DNA of 64,000 nt. Origin: Beijerinckiaceae bacterium RH AL1 (lineage in GTDB: Bacteria > Pseudomonadota > Alphaproteobacteria > Rhizobiales > Beijerinckiaceae). The notes under the pieces were generated by a model that had not been told where the DNA came from, made no database searches, and saw nothing but the letters and a program-made list of their open reading frames with translations. The DNA is taken from the NCBI GenBank assembly GCA_901457705.2, contig LR590083.2, forward strand, positions 62,001 to 126,000, in the 5' to 3' direction. The first letter of the stretch is position 1. The number at the start of each line of letters is the position of its first letter. This document shows positions 33,918 to 42,159 of the stretch, piece by piece. Position numbers and translations under genes: made by a program.

Positions 33918-34250
33918 TCACATCGTGGCGTCGCTCTTCCCGAGCATGCCGCCGAACTTCTCGGCATCAAGCACCAGCAAAGCCCCCTGCTTGCGCACGG
34001 CTTGGCGGAACTTCGGCGAGGACTCCGGCACGAAGGCCACAAAAGGATAGCGGCCGGCGCTCGAGGGGCCGCCCCCGGCCTCGGCGACGCGGGTGCCTGC
34101 AGAGCCGGCGTCGACCCAGGGCGGGAAGACCACAGCGACCGCCGCATCGGCATGCGGGCGCGAGCTTTCGAAGCCGACGATCACCAGGCCCAGCAGGGCC
34201 ATGGCCACGATCAAGGTCTTGTAGAAAACGTTCGCTCCGGTTGCGCGCAA
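33918..34250 (-). CDS. Small membrane-anchored protein, TTG start likely
   Basis: About 110 residues with an N-terminal transmembrane segment (TLIVAMALLGLVIVGF) and a soluble part ending LDAEKFGGMLGKSDATM. The family is not recognised. The TTG at 34250 has an AGAGGA eight bases upstream and gives a short cytoplasmic head before the membrane helix; an ATG at 34322 lacks a ribosome site. It lies 94 bases downstream of the MFS gene on the same strand. Confidence 0.5.
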   Translation of the reverse strand: MRATGANVFYKTLIVAMALLGLVIVGFESSRPHADAAVAVVFPPWVDAGSAGTRVAEAGGGPSSAGRYPFVAFVPESSPKFRQAVRKQGALLVLDAEKFGGMLGKSDATM

Positions 34251-34344
34251 GCGGCGTTCCTCTGTTTGGTTGCGATGCGGGAGGAATGTAGCCGGGCATT
34301 GGTGCGCTGCAATGGCGATCATGTAACCGAACGTTTCCGGCGCG

Positions 34345-35553
34345 TCAGGCGGCCCGCTCGCGCAGCGGCCGCAGGGCCAGGACGGCGAGCGCGGCGGTGA
34401 CAAGATCGAGCGCGACGACGATCGCGAAGACCGGCAGCCAGCTTCCCGTCTGCGTCCGCAGCGCCGTCGCCAGCGGTGCGCCGAGGATCGAGCCGATGCC
34501 CTGCGCCATGTAGAGAAAGCCGTAGTTGGTCGTCGCGAAGCGCGGCCCGAACGTGTCGGTCAGCGTCGACGGGAACAGCGAGAAGATCTCGCCCCAGCCG
34601 AAGAAGACGACGCCCGACATCAGCACGAAAACCAGCGGGTCGTGGCGCAGCGCGATGAGCAGGGCGATCGCCAGCGCCTCGAGCGTGAAGGCCAGCGCCA
34701 TCGTCGGCTCGCGGCCGATGTGGTCGGACACCCATCCGAAGAAGGGCCGCGTCAGCCCGTTGGCGACGCGGTCGATCGAGAGCGCGAGCGGGATCGCCGA
34801 GGCGCCGAGCACGGTGGCGCCGGCGATGCCGAAGTCCGAGGCGAAGGCCTTGAAGTTCGAGACGACCATGAGGCCGCCAGTGGACATCATCGTCATCATC
34901 ACGAACATCAGCCAGAAGACCGGGCTGCGCAGCATCTCGCGGGGCGTTGCGCCGGGCTCGGGCACGTCGCGCACGCCCTCGTCGGGGGCGCGCAGCAAAA
35001 GCCCCGCGACGATGCCGATGACGCCGAGGATGAGCCCGAAGGTGACGAGCGTCGGCCGAAAGCCCTGCGTCGAGATCATGGAGTCGATCGGGAAGGTCGT
35101 GGCGAGCGCCCCGAAGCCGTAGCCGGCGGCGACCAGCCCGCAGGCGAGGCCGCGGCGATCCGGGAACCAGCGCGCCATCAGCCCGACCGTGCCGACATAG
35201 ACGAAGCCGGTGCCGAGGCCGCAGAAGAGGCCGTAGGTCGCATAGAGGCCGAGGAGCGTGGTGGCGTGGCTGGCCAGCACCCAGCCGAGGCCCGACAGGC
35301 CGCCGCCGAGCGCCACGAGGACGCGCGGCCCGAAGCGATCGATGAGATAGCCCTGCGCCGGCGCCGCCCAGGTCTGCAGCACGACGAGGATCGAGAAGGT
35401 GACCTGCACCGCCGTCGCCGAGGCTCCGACCGACTTGGCGAAGGGGCCGGAGAACAGGGTCCACACGTATTGCGGGCTGGAGATCGCCATCATGGCAATG
35501 AGCGCGAAGGCGAGCTGAGCCCAGCGCTCGCGGCGGACGGTCGGATCTGACAT
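34345..35553 (-). CDS. MFS transporter, oxalate/formate antiporter-like
   Basis: A 402-residue major facilitator with twelve hydrophobic segments in two six-helix halves. The loop motif LIDRFGPRVLVALGG (between helices 2 and 3), GTGFVYVGTVGLMARWFPDRRG and FFGWVSDHIGRE in the second half match the OxlT-like subgroup. OxlT exchanges oxalate for formate, but close relatives carry other monocarboxylates, and no oxalate-degradation genes are visible, so the substrate is open. ATG 35553. The TPP riboswitch lies about 120 bases upstream on the other strand. Confidence 0.88.
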   Translation of the reverse strand: MSDPTVRRERWAQLAFALIAMMAISSPQYVWTLFSGPFAKSVGASATAVQVTFSILVVLQTWAAPAQGYLIDRFGPRVLVALGGGLSGLGWVLASHATTLLGLYATYGLFCGLGTGFVYVGTVGLMARWFPDRRGLACGLVAAGYGFGALATTFPIDSMISTQGFRPTLVTFGLILGVIGIVAGLLLRAPDEGVRDVPEPGATPREMLRSPVFWLMFVMMTMMSTGGLMVVSNFKAFASDFGIAGATVLGASAIPLALSIDRVANGLTRPFFGWVSDHIGREPTMALAFTLEALAIALLIALRHDPLVFVLMSGVVFFGWGEIFSLFPSTLTDTFGPRFATTNYGFLYMAQGIGSILGAPLATALRTQTGSWLPVFAIVVALDLVTAALAVLALRPLRERAA

Positions 35554-35671
35554 GGCCCGCCCCTGGCAAGTCGCATGCTAGCTCGGGCTTGGCCGTCGGA
35601 GCCGACCGCCATCCGGTCCGCCAGCAAAGCGTCCGCTTGACCTTCGCCCCCGCCGTGCCCACTCTGAAGAC

Positions 35672-35774
35672 AGCCGAGGGGAGCCCCGCCAGGGGGCTGA
35701 GAAGCCGGCAACGCCCAAAAGGCAGCCCGGCGACCCTTTGAACCTGAACCAGCTCGCACTGGCGGAGGGACGGC
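35672..35774 (+). promoter_or_regulatory. TPP (thiamin pyrophosphate) riboswitch
   Basis: THI-box elements occur in order: GAGGGGAGCCCC near 35676, GGGGCTGAGAAG at 35692-35703, CCCTTTGAACCTGAACC around 35734-35750, and GGCGGAGGGACGG at 35761-35773. It precedes thiO-thiS-thiG, so TPP would repress these genes. A possible promoter (TTGACC at 35637-35642, 17-base spacer, CACTCT) has only a weak -10. Confidence 0.95.
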
Positions 35775-35838
35775 ATCGCGGGTTGCGCGCCTGCCGGCGC
35801 CGTTGTTTCCCAGGCCAGCAGACAACGAGGCGCCGCGC

Positions 35839-36858
35839 TTGGCTCCGACCATCGCCATCCTCGGCGCCGGCATCGCCGGCCTTACCGCCGCCGACGCCTT
35901 TTTGCGCGCAGGCTGCGAAGTGACGGTCGTCGAGCGCAATGCGGGGGCCGGGCAGGGTTGCTCGCACTACGCCGGAGGCATGATCGCACCCTATTGCGAG
36001 GCGGAGGCCGAGCACGAGCCGCTGATCGTCGACTTGGGCCGCGAAGCGCTCGCCTACTGGCGCAGCGAGGTGCCGGTGGCGCTGACCAACGGCTCGCTGC
36101 TCGTCGCCGCCCCACGCGACCTGCCGGAGCTGACCCGTTTCGGCCGCGGCACGACGAACTTCGAGACGCTCGATGCCGCAGGCATCGCTGCGCTCGAGCC
36201 CGATCTCGCCGGCCGGTTTTCGCGCGCGCTGTTCTTCCGGCAAGAGGCGCATCTCGACCCCCGCGTCGCCCTCGCCGAGCTGGCTCGCCGTGTCGCCGCG
36301 CATCCGCGGGCCACGCTGGCGAAGGGTACCGATAAGGCGCCACAGGCCGACTGGACGATCGACTGCCGCGGCTTTGCCGCGCGCGACCGCCTGCCCGACC
36401 TCCGCGGCGTCAAGGGCGAGATGGTCGTGCTTGCAACGAAGGACATCGCCTTCCAGCGCCCCGTGCAGCTGCTGCACCCGCGCACGCCCGTCTACATCGT
36501 GCCGCGCGGCGACGGCCGCTTCATGGTCGGCGCGACGATGATCGAGAACGAGGAGCGCGGCCGCGTGCGGGCCCGTGCGCTGCTCGATCTCATCGGCGCC
36601 GCCTACACGATCCACCCTGCCTTCGGCGAGGCCGAGGTCGTCGAGATCGGCTGCGACCTGCGTCCTGCCTTTCCCGACAACCTGCCGCGCCTGCGCCTCG
36701 AAGGGCGGCGCCTTTTCATCAACGGCCTTTACCGCCATGGCTTCCTGCTCGCGCCGGCGCTCGCCGCGCGGGCGGTGCGCGTGGTGCTCGAAGGCAAGAC
36801 GTTTCCGGAGCTGCAAGAAGGACGCGATGCTGATCACGCTCAACGGCACGTCGCGTGA
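35839..36858 (+). CDS. thiO: FAD-dependent glycine oxidase-like protein
   Basis: ThiO oxidises glycine to the dehydroglycine needed for thiazole synthesis. The 339-residue protein opens with an FAD-binding GAGIAGLTAADAF (residues 8-20), then EVTVVERN and CSHYAGGMIAPYCEAE. The C-terminal region has YIVPRGDGRFMVGATM and a final FINGLYRHGFLLAPALA, typical of glycine/D-amino-acid oxidases. Starts at TTG 35803 and TTG 35839 are possible; GAGG at ten bases favours the second. The gene overlaps thiS by 32 bases. Confidence 0.9.
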   Translation: MAPTIAILGAGIAGLTAADAFLRAGCEVTVVERNAGAGQGCSHYAGGMIAPYCEAEAEHEPLIVDLGREALAYWRSEVPVALTNGSLLVAAPRDLPELTRFGRGTTNFETLDAAGIAALEPDLAGRFSRALFFRQEAHLDPRVALAELARRVAAHPRATLAKGTDKAPQADWTIDCRGFAARDRLPDLRGVKGEMVVLATKDIAFQRPVQLLHPRTPVYIVPRGDGRFMVGATMIENEERGRVRARALLDLIGAAYTIHPAFGEAEVVEIGCDLRPAFPDNLPRLRLEGRRLFINGLYRHGFLLAPALAARAVRVVLEGKTFPELQEGRDADHAQRHVA

Positions 36859-37024
36859 GGTGCAGGCGGCGACGCTCGCCGCGCTGATCGACGAGCTCGA
36901 CCTCGGGGAGGCGACGGTGGCCACCGCGCTCAACCAGGCCTTCGTGCGCGCCGCCGACCGCAGCGCGACGAGGCTCGCTGAGGGGGACGCCGTCGAGATC
37001 GTCTCGCCGCGGCAGGGGGGATAA
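36827..37024 (+). CDS. thiS: Sulfur carrier protein ThiS
   Basis: A 65-residue ubiquitin-like carrier that ends in the required diglycine (SPRQGG). ThiS is adenylated and thiocarboxylated, then donates sulfur to thiazole. The conserved [10 protein letters not shown] and [13 protein letters not shown] segments are present. ATG 36827 lies in the last codons of thiO in another frame, with AGAAGGA upstream; this overlap suggests translational coupling. Confidence 0.93.
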   Translation: MLITLNGTSREVQAATLAALIDELDLGEATVATALNQAFVRAADRSATRLAEGDAVEIVSPRQGG

Positions 37025-37060
37025 TGCCGACACGCCAGTCTCATCCTCGTCGGATCACCA

Positions 37061-37084
37061 CCTTCTCCGGCAAGCGGGAGAAGG
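37061..37084. repeat. REP-like palindromic element
   Basis: CCTTCTCC, an eight-base centre, GGGAGAAGG: a near-perfect inverted repeat just before thiG. The sequence resembles the dispersed CCTTCTCCC...GGGAGAAGG palindromes common between genes in alphaproteobacteria. Only one copy was seen in this window, so the repeat status rests on recognition of the motif. Confidence 0.45.
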
Positions 37085-37097
37085 GGAGATCGAAACC

Positions 37098-37883
37098 ATG
37101 ACCGACGCCCTCACCCTCTACGACGCGTCTTTCGCCTCTCGCCTGATTTCGGGCACCGCTCTCTTCCCGTCGCCCGCCACGCTCGCCGGCGCCGTGCGCG
37201 CTTCCGGCGCCGAGATCGTCACCGTGTCGCTGCGCCGCGAGTCCGGCGCCGGGCGCGCCGGCGAGGCGTTCTGGTCGCTGATCCGCGACCTCGGCGTCCG
37301 CGTCCTGCCAAACACCGCTGGCTGTCGCACGGTGAAAGAGGCCGTCACCACGGCTCAGATGGCCCGCGAGGTCTTCGGCACGCCGTGGATCAAGCTCGAG
37401 GTGATCGGCGAGGACGATACGCTGCAGCCCGACGTGTTCGGGCTGGTCGAGGCCGCCGGCCTTCTGGCGGCCGAGGGCTTCCAGGTCTTTCCCTACACGA
37501 CGGAAGACCTCGTCGTGGCCGAGCGCCTTCTCGCCGCCGGCTGCGAGGTGCTGATGCCGTGGGGCGCCCCGATCGGCTCGGGGCGTGGCCTCAACAACCG
37601 CTACGGCCTGCGCGCGCTGCGGGCGCATTTCCCCGGCGTGCCGCTGATCGTCGATGCCGGCATCGGCCTGCCGTCGCAGGCCGCCGAGGCGATGGAGATG
37701 GGCTACGACGCGATCCTGCTCAACACGGCCATCGCCAAGGCCGTCGACCCCGTCGCCATGGCCCGCGCCTTCGCCCTCGCCGTCGAAGCGGGCCGCGCCG
37801 CGCATCTCGCCGGCCCGATGGAGCCGCGTGACATGGCCGCCCCCTCGACGCCGGTGATCGGCCGCGCCTTCGCCGAAGGCTGA
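37098..37883 (+). CDS. thiG: Thiazole synthase
   Basis: ThiG builds the thiazole phosphate from dehydroglycine, deoxyxylulose phosphate and ThiS thiocarboxylate. The 261-residue TIM-barrel has [20 protein letters not shown] around residues 75-94, the Schiff-base lysine in [10 protein letters not shown] near 101, [15 protein letters not shown], and [12 protein letters not shown] in the phosphate-binding region. It completes thiO-thiS-thiG; thiC, thiE and thiF are not visible in the window. Confidence 0.95.
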   Translation: MTDALTLYDASFASRLISGTALFPSPATLAGAVRASGAEIVTVSLRRESGAGRAGEAFWSLIRDLGVRVLPNTAGCRTVKEAVTTAQMAREVFGTPWIKLEVIGEDDTLQPDVFGLVEAAGLLAAEGFQVFPYTTEDLVVAERLLAAGCEVLMPWGAPIGSGRGLNNRYGLRALRAHFPGVPLIVDAGIGLPSQAAEAMEMGYDAILLNTAIAKAVDPVAMARAFALAVEAGRAAHLAGPMEPRDMAAPSTPVIGRAFAEG

Positions 37884-37982
37884 GCGGCCATTGCAGTGCA
37901 GCTTGCTCGCGTTGCGACGCTTGGGCGCGCCCCCGAGGCGCGGCATTTGCGTTGCCGTGCGGACAACGCACACGAGGAGCGA

Positions 37983-39854
37983 ATGACGGCTGGCGAGATC
38001 AAGGTGCAAGTGCCCGACATCGGGGCGCATGGCGCGATCGGCAACATGCGCTCGATCGCCCTCGTCTCGACCGACGGCACGATCGACTATCTCTGCCATC
38101 CCAATCTCGACTCGCCGGCTGTCTTCTGCGGGCTACTCGATCCCGTGCGCGGCGGCGAATTCTCGATCGCGCCCGACGGCGACGTCGCGTGGCGCGCGCG
38201 CCAGCTTTACATCCCCGATACCAACGTGCTCATCACGCGATTCATGGACGGCGGCTCGGTGCTCGAGATCACCGACTTCATGCCGGTGATGGCCAAGGGC
38301 GGCCCGCAGAGCGCGGTGATGCGGCGCGTCGCCTGCGTCACCGGGAAGGTCGACGTCGTCGCCCGCTGTGCGCCGCGCTTCGACTACGGGCGCGACGGCC
38401 TGCCTGAGATCACGATCGAGCGCGACGCCGCAATGTTCGTGTCGTCGAAATCGACGCCGTCGAGCCCGCTGCGCCTGCGCACGGACGTCGAGTTCGAGCG
38501 CGGCCGGGGCGAGGTGACGGCGCACTTCTCGCTCAAGGAAGGGGAGCGCCGCAGCTTCCTGCTCGAATGCGGCAAGGAGCAGCCGTCGAACGACGCCGAG
38601 CTCGAGACACTGCTCGGCCAGGCGTTCGACGAGACGATCGCCTACTGGCAGAGCTGGTCGGCGCACTCCTCCTACCGCGGCCGCTGGCGCGAGCACGTGA
38701 TGCGCTCGGCCCTGGTGTTGAAGCTGCTTACCTCCGCCGAGCACGGCTCGATTGCCGCCGCGGCGACCTTCGGGCTGCCGGAAAAGATCGGCGGCGCACG
38801 CAACTGGGACTATCGCTTCTGCTGGATTCGCGACGCGGCCTTCGCGACGTTCGCGCTTATGCGGCTCGGCTACGTCGGCGAGGCGCAACGCTTCAACGAA
38901 TGGGTGTCGGCCCGCGCCGACGCCAGCGAGGCCGGCGACTTCCAGATCCTCTACCGGCTCGACGGCTCGCCTGAGGCGCCGGAGATCACACTCGACCACC
39001 TCTCCGGCTATCGCGGCTCCGCGCCGGTGCGGATCGGCAATGCCGCCGCCTCGCAGCTGCAGCTCGACATCTACGGCGCGCTGTTCGATTCCGGCTACCT
39101 CGCCGACAAGTACGGCGAGCCCGTTACCTATGGCGCCTGGAAGCGCATGGCGCGTACGCTGAATTGGGTTTGCCAGAACTGGGAGCAGCCCGACGAAGGC
39201 ATCTGGGAGATCCGCGGCGAGCGTCGCCACTTCCTGTCGTCGCGCCTCATGTGCTGGGTGGCGCTCGACCGCGGGCTGCGGCTCGCGCGCAAGCGATCGC
39301 TGCCGAGCGAGGACGCCGAGGCCTGGCGCAAGAACCGCGATCTGATCTACCGCGACATCCACGAGAACTTCTGGAACGACGAGCGCGGCGCCTTCATGCA
39401 GTACAAGGGCGGCTCGCGGCTCGACGCGTCCGCGCTCCTGATGCCGCTGATGCGCTTCATCGCGCCGCGCGATCCGCGCTGGCTGTCGACGCAGGCGGCG
39501 ATCGAGCGCGAGCTGACCTCGGACGTGCTGGTGCGCCGGTACGAGACCGGCGAAGGCGACGACAACGTCGACGGGCTCGCCGGCGACGAGGGCGCCTTTA
39601 CGCCCTGCTCGTTCTGGCTCGTCGAATGCCTTGCGCGGTCCGGGAACGTGCGCCGGGCGCGCCTGCATTTCGAGAAGCTCGTCAGCTACGCCAACGAGGT
39701 CGGCCTCTTCGCGGAGGAGATCGGGCCGGGCGGCGAGCAGATCGGCAACATCCCGCAGGCCTTGACCCACCTCGCCCTGATCTCCGCCGCCTACACGCTT
39801 GACGCCATGCTCGACCGCAAGGGCGCGCACGGCGACGCTTGGCGACAGTTCTGA
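37983..39854 (+). CDS. Glycoside hydrolase family 15 (glucoamylase/trehalase-like)
   Basis: A 623-residue cytoplasmic enzyme with no signal peptide. The N-terminal beta-sandwich (to about residue 230) includes GNMRSIALVSTDGTIDYLC, and the C-terminal (alpha/alpha)6 barrel has NWDYRFCWIRDAAFATFAL near residue 275 and EGAFTPCSFWLVECLARSG near 535. Bacterial members may act on trehalose, glucans or maltodextrins; the substrate cannot be told here. ATG 37983 follows GAGGAG. It stands alone between thiG and the YihY gene on the same strand. Confidence 0.93.
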   Translation: MTAGEIKVQVPDIGAHGAIGNMRSIALVSTDGTIDYLCHPNLDSPAVFCGLLDPVRGGEFSIAPDGDVAWRARQLYIPDTNVLITRFMDGGSVLEITDFMPVMAKGGPQSAVMRRVACVTGKVDVVARCAPRFDYGRDGLPEITIERDAAMFVSSKSTPSSPLRLRTDVEFERGRGEVTAHFSLKEGERRSFLLECGKEQPSNDAELETLLGQAFDETIAYWQSWSAHSSYRGRWREHVMRSALVLKLLTSAEHGSIAAAATFGLPEKIGGARNWDYRFCWIRDAAFATFALMRLGYVGEAQRFNEWVSARADASEAGDFQILYRLDGSPEAPEITLDHLSGYRGSAPVRIGNAAASQLQLDIYGALFDSGYLADKYGEPVTYGAWKRMARTLNWVCQNWEQPDEGIWEIRGERRHFLSSRLMCWVALDRGLRLARKRSLPSEDAEAWRKNRDLIYRDIHENFWNDERGAFMQYKGGSRLDASALLMPLMRFIAPRDPRWLSTQAAIERELTSDVLVRRYETGEGDDNVDGLAGDEGAFTPCSFWLVECLARSGNVRRARLHFEKLVSYANEVGLFAEEIGPGGEQIGNIPQALTHLALISAAYTLDAMLDRKGAHGDAWRQF

Positions 39855-39944
39855 GCTAGCCGTCCCTTTCATCTATTTTGCGGCTTAAGCGGAACGCGGT
39901 CGTTGCGATTGCGCTATCGGTCGGCAGGGAATGCGCGAGGGGAC

Positions 39945-41081
39945 ATGAGCTGGGCTGAGGCGTTGAAGTCGGGGGTGGGCGCGCTCGGGCGTCGGCGCGC
40001 ACGGGCCAAGACCCCGCCGGCCTCGAGCTCCACCAAGGCGCGGGGCCGTCGGGCGCGCCCTCGATCCCGTCGAACGGCGATCCGCGCCAGGCCAGCCGTC
40101 CTTCCCTGGTACATCATCGCGATCGGCGTCGCGGTCGCCGCCTCGACGAGCGCGGCGCAGAAGCGGGCGGTCGAGCTCCTCAGCGCACCTGACCTCGATC
40201 GCACCGATCCGCTGCCCATGGCCGCACCGGGCTGGGCCAAGCGCAGCCCTCGCATCCGCTCGCTGTGGACGGTGATCAATCGCGTGCAGATGCGCGTCGC
40301 GCAGGACAATCTCATGCTGATCGCCGCCGGCATCGCGTTCTACGGCATGTTCGCAATCTTCCCGGCGCTCGGCGCGCTGGTCTCGATCTACGGGCTCTTC
40401 GGCGACACGCACATGGTGCAAACGCAGGTGCAGCAACTCACCGCGCTGCTGCCGCGCGAGACCGCCAACCTCATCAACGAGAGCCTCAATGCGTTGCTCG
40501 CCAAGCCGAACGGCAGCCTCAACTCCGGCCTGCTGATCAGCCTCGGGCTGGCGATCTGGGGCGCGCGGGCCGGCACGTCGGCGATGATGTCGGGCCTCAA
40601 TGCCGCCACCGAGCGCCGAGAGACGCGCAGCTTCCTGGTGTTCCAGCTGCTGGCCCTGGCGCTGACGTTCGGGGCCATCGTCTTCGCGATCGTCGCGCTG
40701 ACGGCCGTGGCGATCGTGCCCGTCGTCATCGCGTTCCTGCCGATCGACCAGGTGCTGCAGTCGTGGCTCGCCTATGCGCGCTGGCCAGTCCTCGGCGTGT
40801 TCATCCTGCTGGCGCTCGACGTCATCTATCGCTTCGGCCCGAGCCGGACGAACCCGCGCTGGCACCTGCTGTCGGTCGGCACCGTCTTCGCCGGTGCAAG
40901 CTGGATCCTCTCGTCCGCCGCCTTCTCGTATTACGTCACCCGCTTCGGCTCCTACGATGCGACCTACGGCTCGCTCGGCGCGGTGATCGTGCTGCTGCTC
41001 TGGTTCTGGCTCTCGTCGCTGATCGTGCTGACGGGAGCGACGATCGACTCGGTGCGCGCCGACATGCGGCGGGCGGCCTAA
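39945..41081 (+). CDS. YihY/BrkB-family membrane protein
   Basis: About 378 residues with six hydrophobic segments after a basic, proline-rich head of roughly 90 residues. Family motifs are DNLMLIAAGIAFYGMFAIFP (the SFFALFSLFP equivalent), IWGARAGTSAMMSGLN, and near the end YATYGSLGAVIVLLLWFW-like text, here SYDATYGSLGAVIVLLLWFW. Originally called ribonuclease BN, the family is now viewed as membrane proteins of unclear role. ATG 39945 has AGGGG upstream. It converges with the IclR gene. Confidence 0.9.
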   Translation: MSWAEALKSGVGALGRRRARAKTPPASSSTKARGRRARPRSRRTAIRARPAVLPWYIIAIGVAVAASTSAAQKRAVELLSAPDLDRTDPLPMAAPGWAKRSPRIRSLWTVINRVQMRVAQDNLMLIAAGIAFYGMFAIFPALGALVSIYGLFGDTHMVQTQVQQLTALLPRETANLINESLNALLAKPNGSLNSGLLISLGLAIWGARAGTSAMMSGLNAATERRETRSFLVFQLLALALTFGAIVFAIVALTAVAIVPVVIAFLPIDQVLQSWLAYARWPVLGVFILLALDVIYRFGPSRTNPRWHLLSVGTVFAGASWILSSAAFSYYVTRFGSYDATYGSLGAVIVLLLWFWLSSLIVLTGATIDSVRADMRRAA

Positions 41082-41105
41082 GACGCGGGGGCGCTACCGC
41101 CCTGG

Positions 41106-41936
41106 TTACGTCGCCCCGGCGCGGGGCAGGCTGACGCCGCCCACCAGGCGCGTGATCTCTGCCGCCGCCTCGGCGACTTTCGGCCCCAGCGCGGAGACCT
41201 TGGCGTCGTCGAGCCGCGCCACCGGCCCCGACACGGAGAGCCCCGCGACCGGGTCGCCGTGCTCGTTGAAGATCGCCGCCGCGATGCAGCGCATGCCCGG
41301 GTTGCGCTCCTCGTCGTCGAGCGTCCAGCCGCGCAGGTGCGCCCGCGCGAGATCCGCGAACAGCGTCTTCGTCTCGGTCAGGGTGCGCGGCGTGAACCGC
41401 TCGAGCCCCTTGTCGGCGATGATCCGCTCGACGGCAGCGCGCGGCATCTCGGCGAGCAGCGCCTTGCCTATGCCCGAGGCGTGCACTGCGCGCCGCTCAC
41501 CTGAGCGGAAGAAGGCGCGGATCGGCTCCTGGCTCTCGACCTGCGCGACGAAGACGATCTCGCCGCCCTCGAAGATCGCGATGTTCGCCGTCTCGCCCGA
41601 CATCTGGACCAGCTCGCCGAGGATCGGGCGCCCGACGGAGGCGATGGAATAGCGTCTTTGGAAAGCCATTCCAGTCCGGAACGCCTCCACGCCGATCACC
41701 CACAGCTGATCCCGCTCTAAAAATTCCACGTAGCCTCGCGAGGCGAGCGTCTGCAGCAGGCGGTAGGCCGAGGAAGGCGCCAGCTCGGCGCGATGCGACA
41801 GGTCCGAAAGCGCGATCCCGTCGGTGCGCGCCATGACGTCGAGCAGGCTCAAGGCGCGGTCGAGCGCCTGGACGGCGCCGACCTCGGGTGCGTTGGTGCG
41901 CGGGCGGCCACGCTGGCGGGCAGGAGTCTTTGTCAT
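41106..41936 (-). CDS. IclR-family transcriptional regulator
   Basis: A 276-residue regulator. A winged HTH lies at residues 22-85 (ALDRALSLLDVMARTDGIAL, then AELAPSSAYRLLQTLASRGYV), followed by an IclR effector-binding domain with RRAVHASGIGKALLAEMP, RGWTLDDEERNPGMRCIAAA and DPVAGLSVSGP. Such domains sense small carboxylates in acetate, glyoxylate and aromatic metabolism. It is divergent from glcB, and two near-identical inverted sites sit between them. I expect it to control glcB and itself. Confidence 0.92.
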   Translation of the reverse strand: MTKTPARQRGRPRTNAPEVGAVQALDRALSLLDVMARTDGIALSDLSHRAELAPSSAYRLLQTLASRGYVEFLERDQLWVIGVEAFRTGMAFQRRYSIASVGRPILGELVQMSGETANIAIFEGGEIVFVAQVESQEPIRAFFRSGERRAVHASGIGKALLAEMPRAAVERIIADKGLERFTPRTLTETKTLFADLARAHLRGWTLDDEERNPGMRCIAAAIFNEHGDPVAGLSVSGPVARLDDAKVSALGPKVAEAAAEITRLVGGVSLPRAGAT

Positions 41937-41983
41937 CGCGCGAAGGCTCGTTGCAGCAGCGCACCACCCCGTCGGCATCGGTG

Positions 41984-41998
41984 CGAAATGATTTTCCA
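41984..41998 (-). promoter_or_regulatory. Candidate IclR operator, copy 1
   Basis: The minus strand reads TGGAAAATCATTTCG (complement of 41984-41998). It matches copy 2 on the plus strand at 14 of 15 positions and resembles the classic IclR consensus TGGAAATNATTTCCA in its left half. It lies 48-62 bases upstream of the IclR start codon. Confidence 0.6.
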
Positions 41999-42073
41999 CT
42001 CTCGACATTAATTCGCAGCGGGAAAATGAAAAGCGTCGATGGAACAAAGGCTTGAATTTTTGTTTGGGATGGC

Positions 42074-42088
42074 TGGAAAATAATTTCG
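42074..42088 (+). promoter_or_regulatory. Candidate IclR operator, copy 2
   Basis: The plus strand reads TGGAAAATAATTTCG (42074-42088), 14 of 15 positions identical to the inverted copy at 41984-41998. It lies 72-86 bases before the glcB start and would suit repression or activation of glcB by the divergent IclR protein. Confidence 0.6.
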
Positions 42089-42159
42089 GAAAAATTGACG
42101 GCGGCGGCGTCTGTGCGCATCTTGCGGTTGCGAAGTGCAATCCGTGAAGGGCGCGCCCC

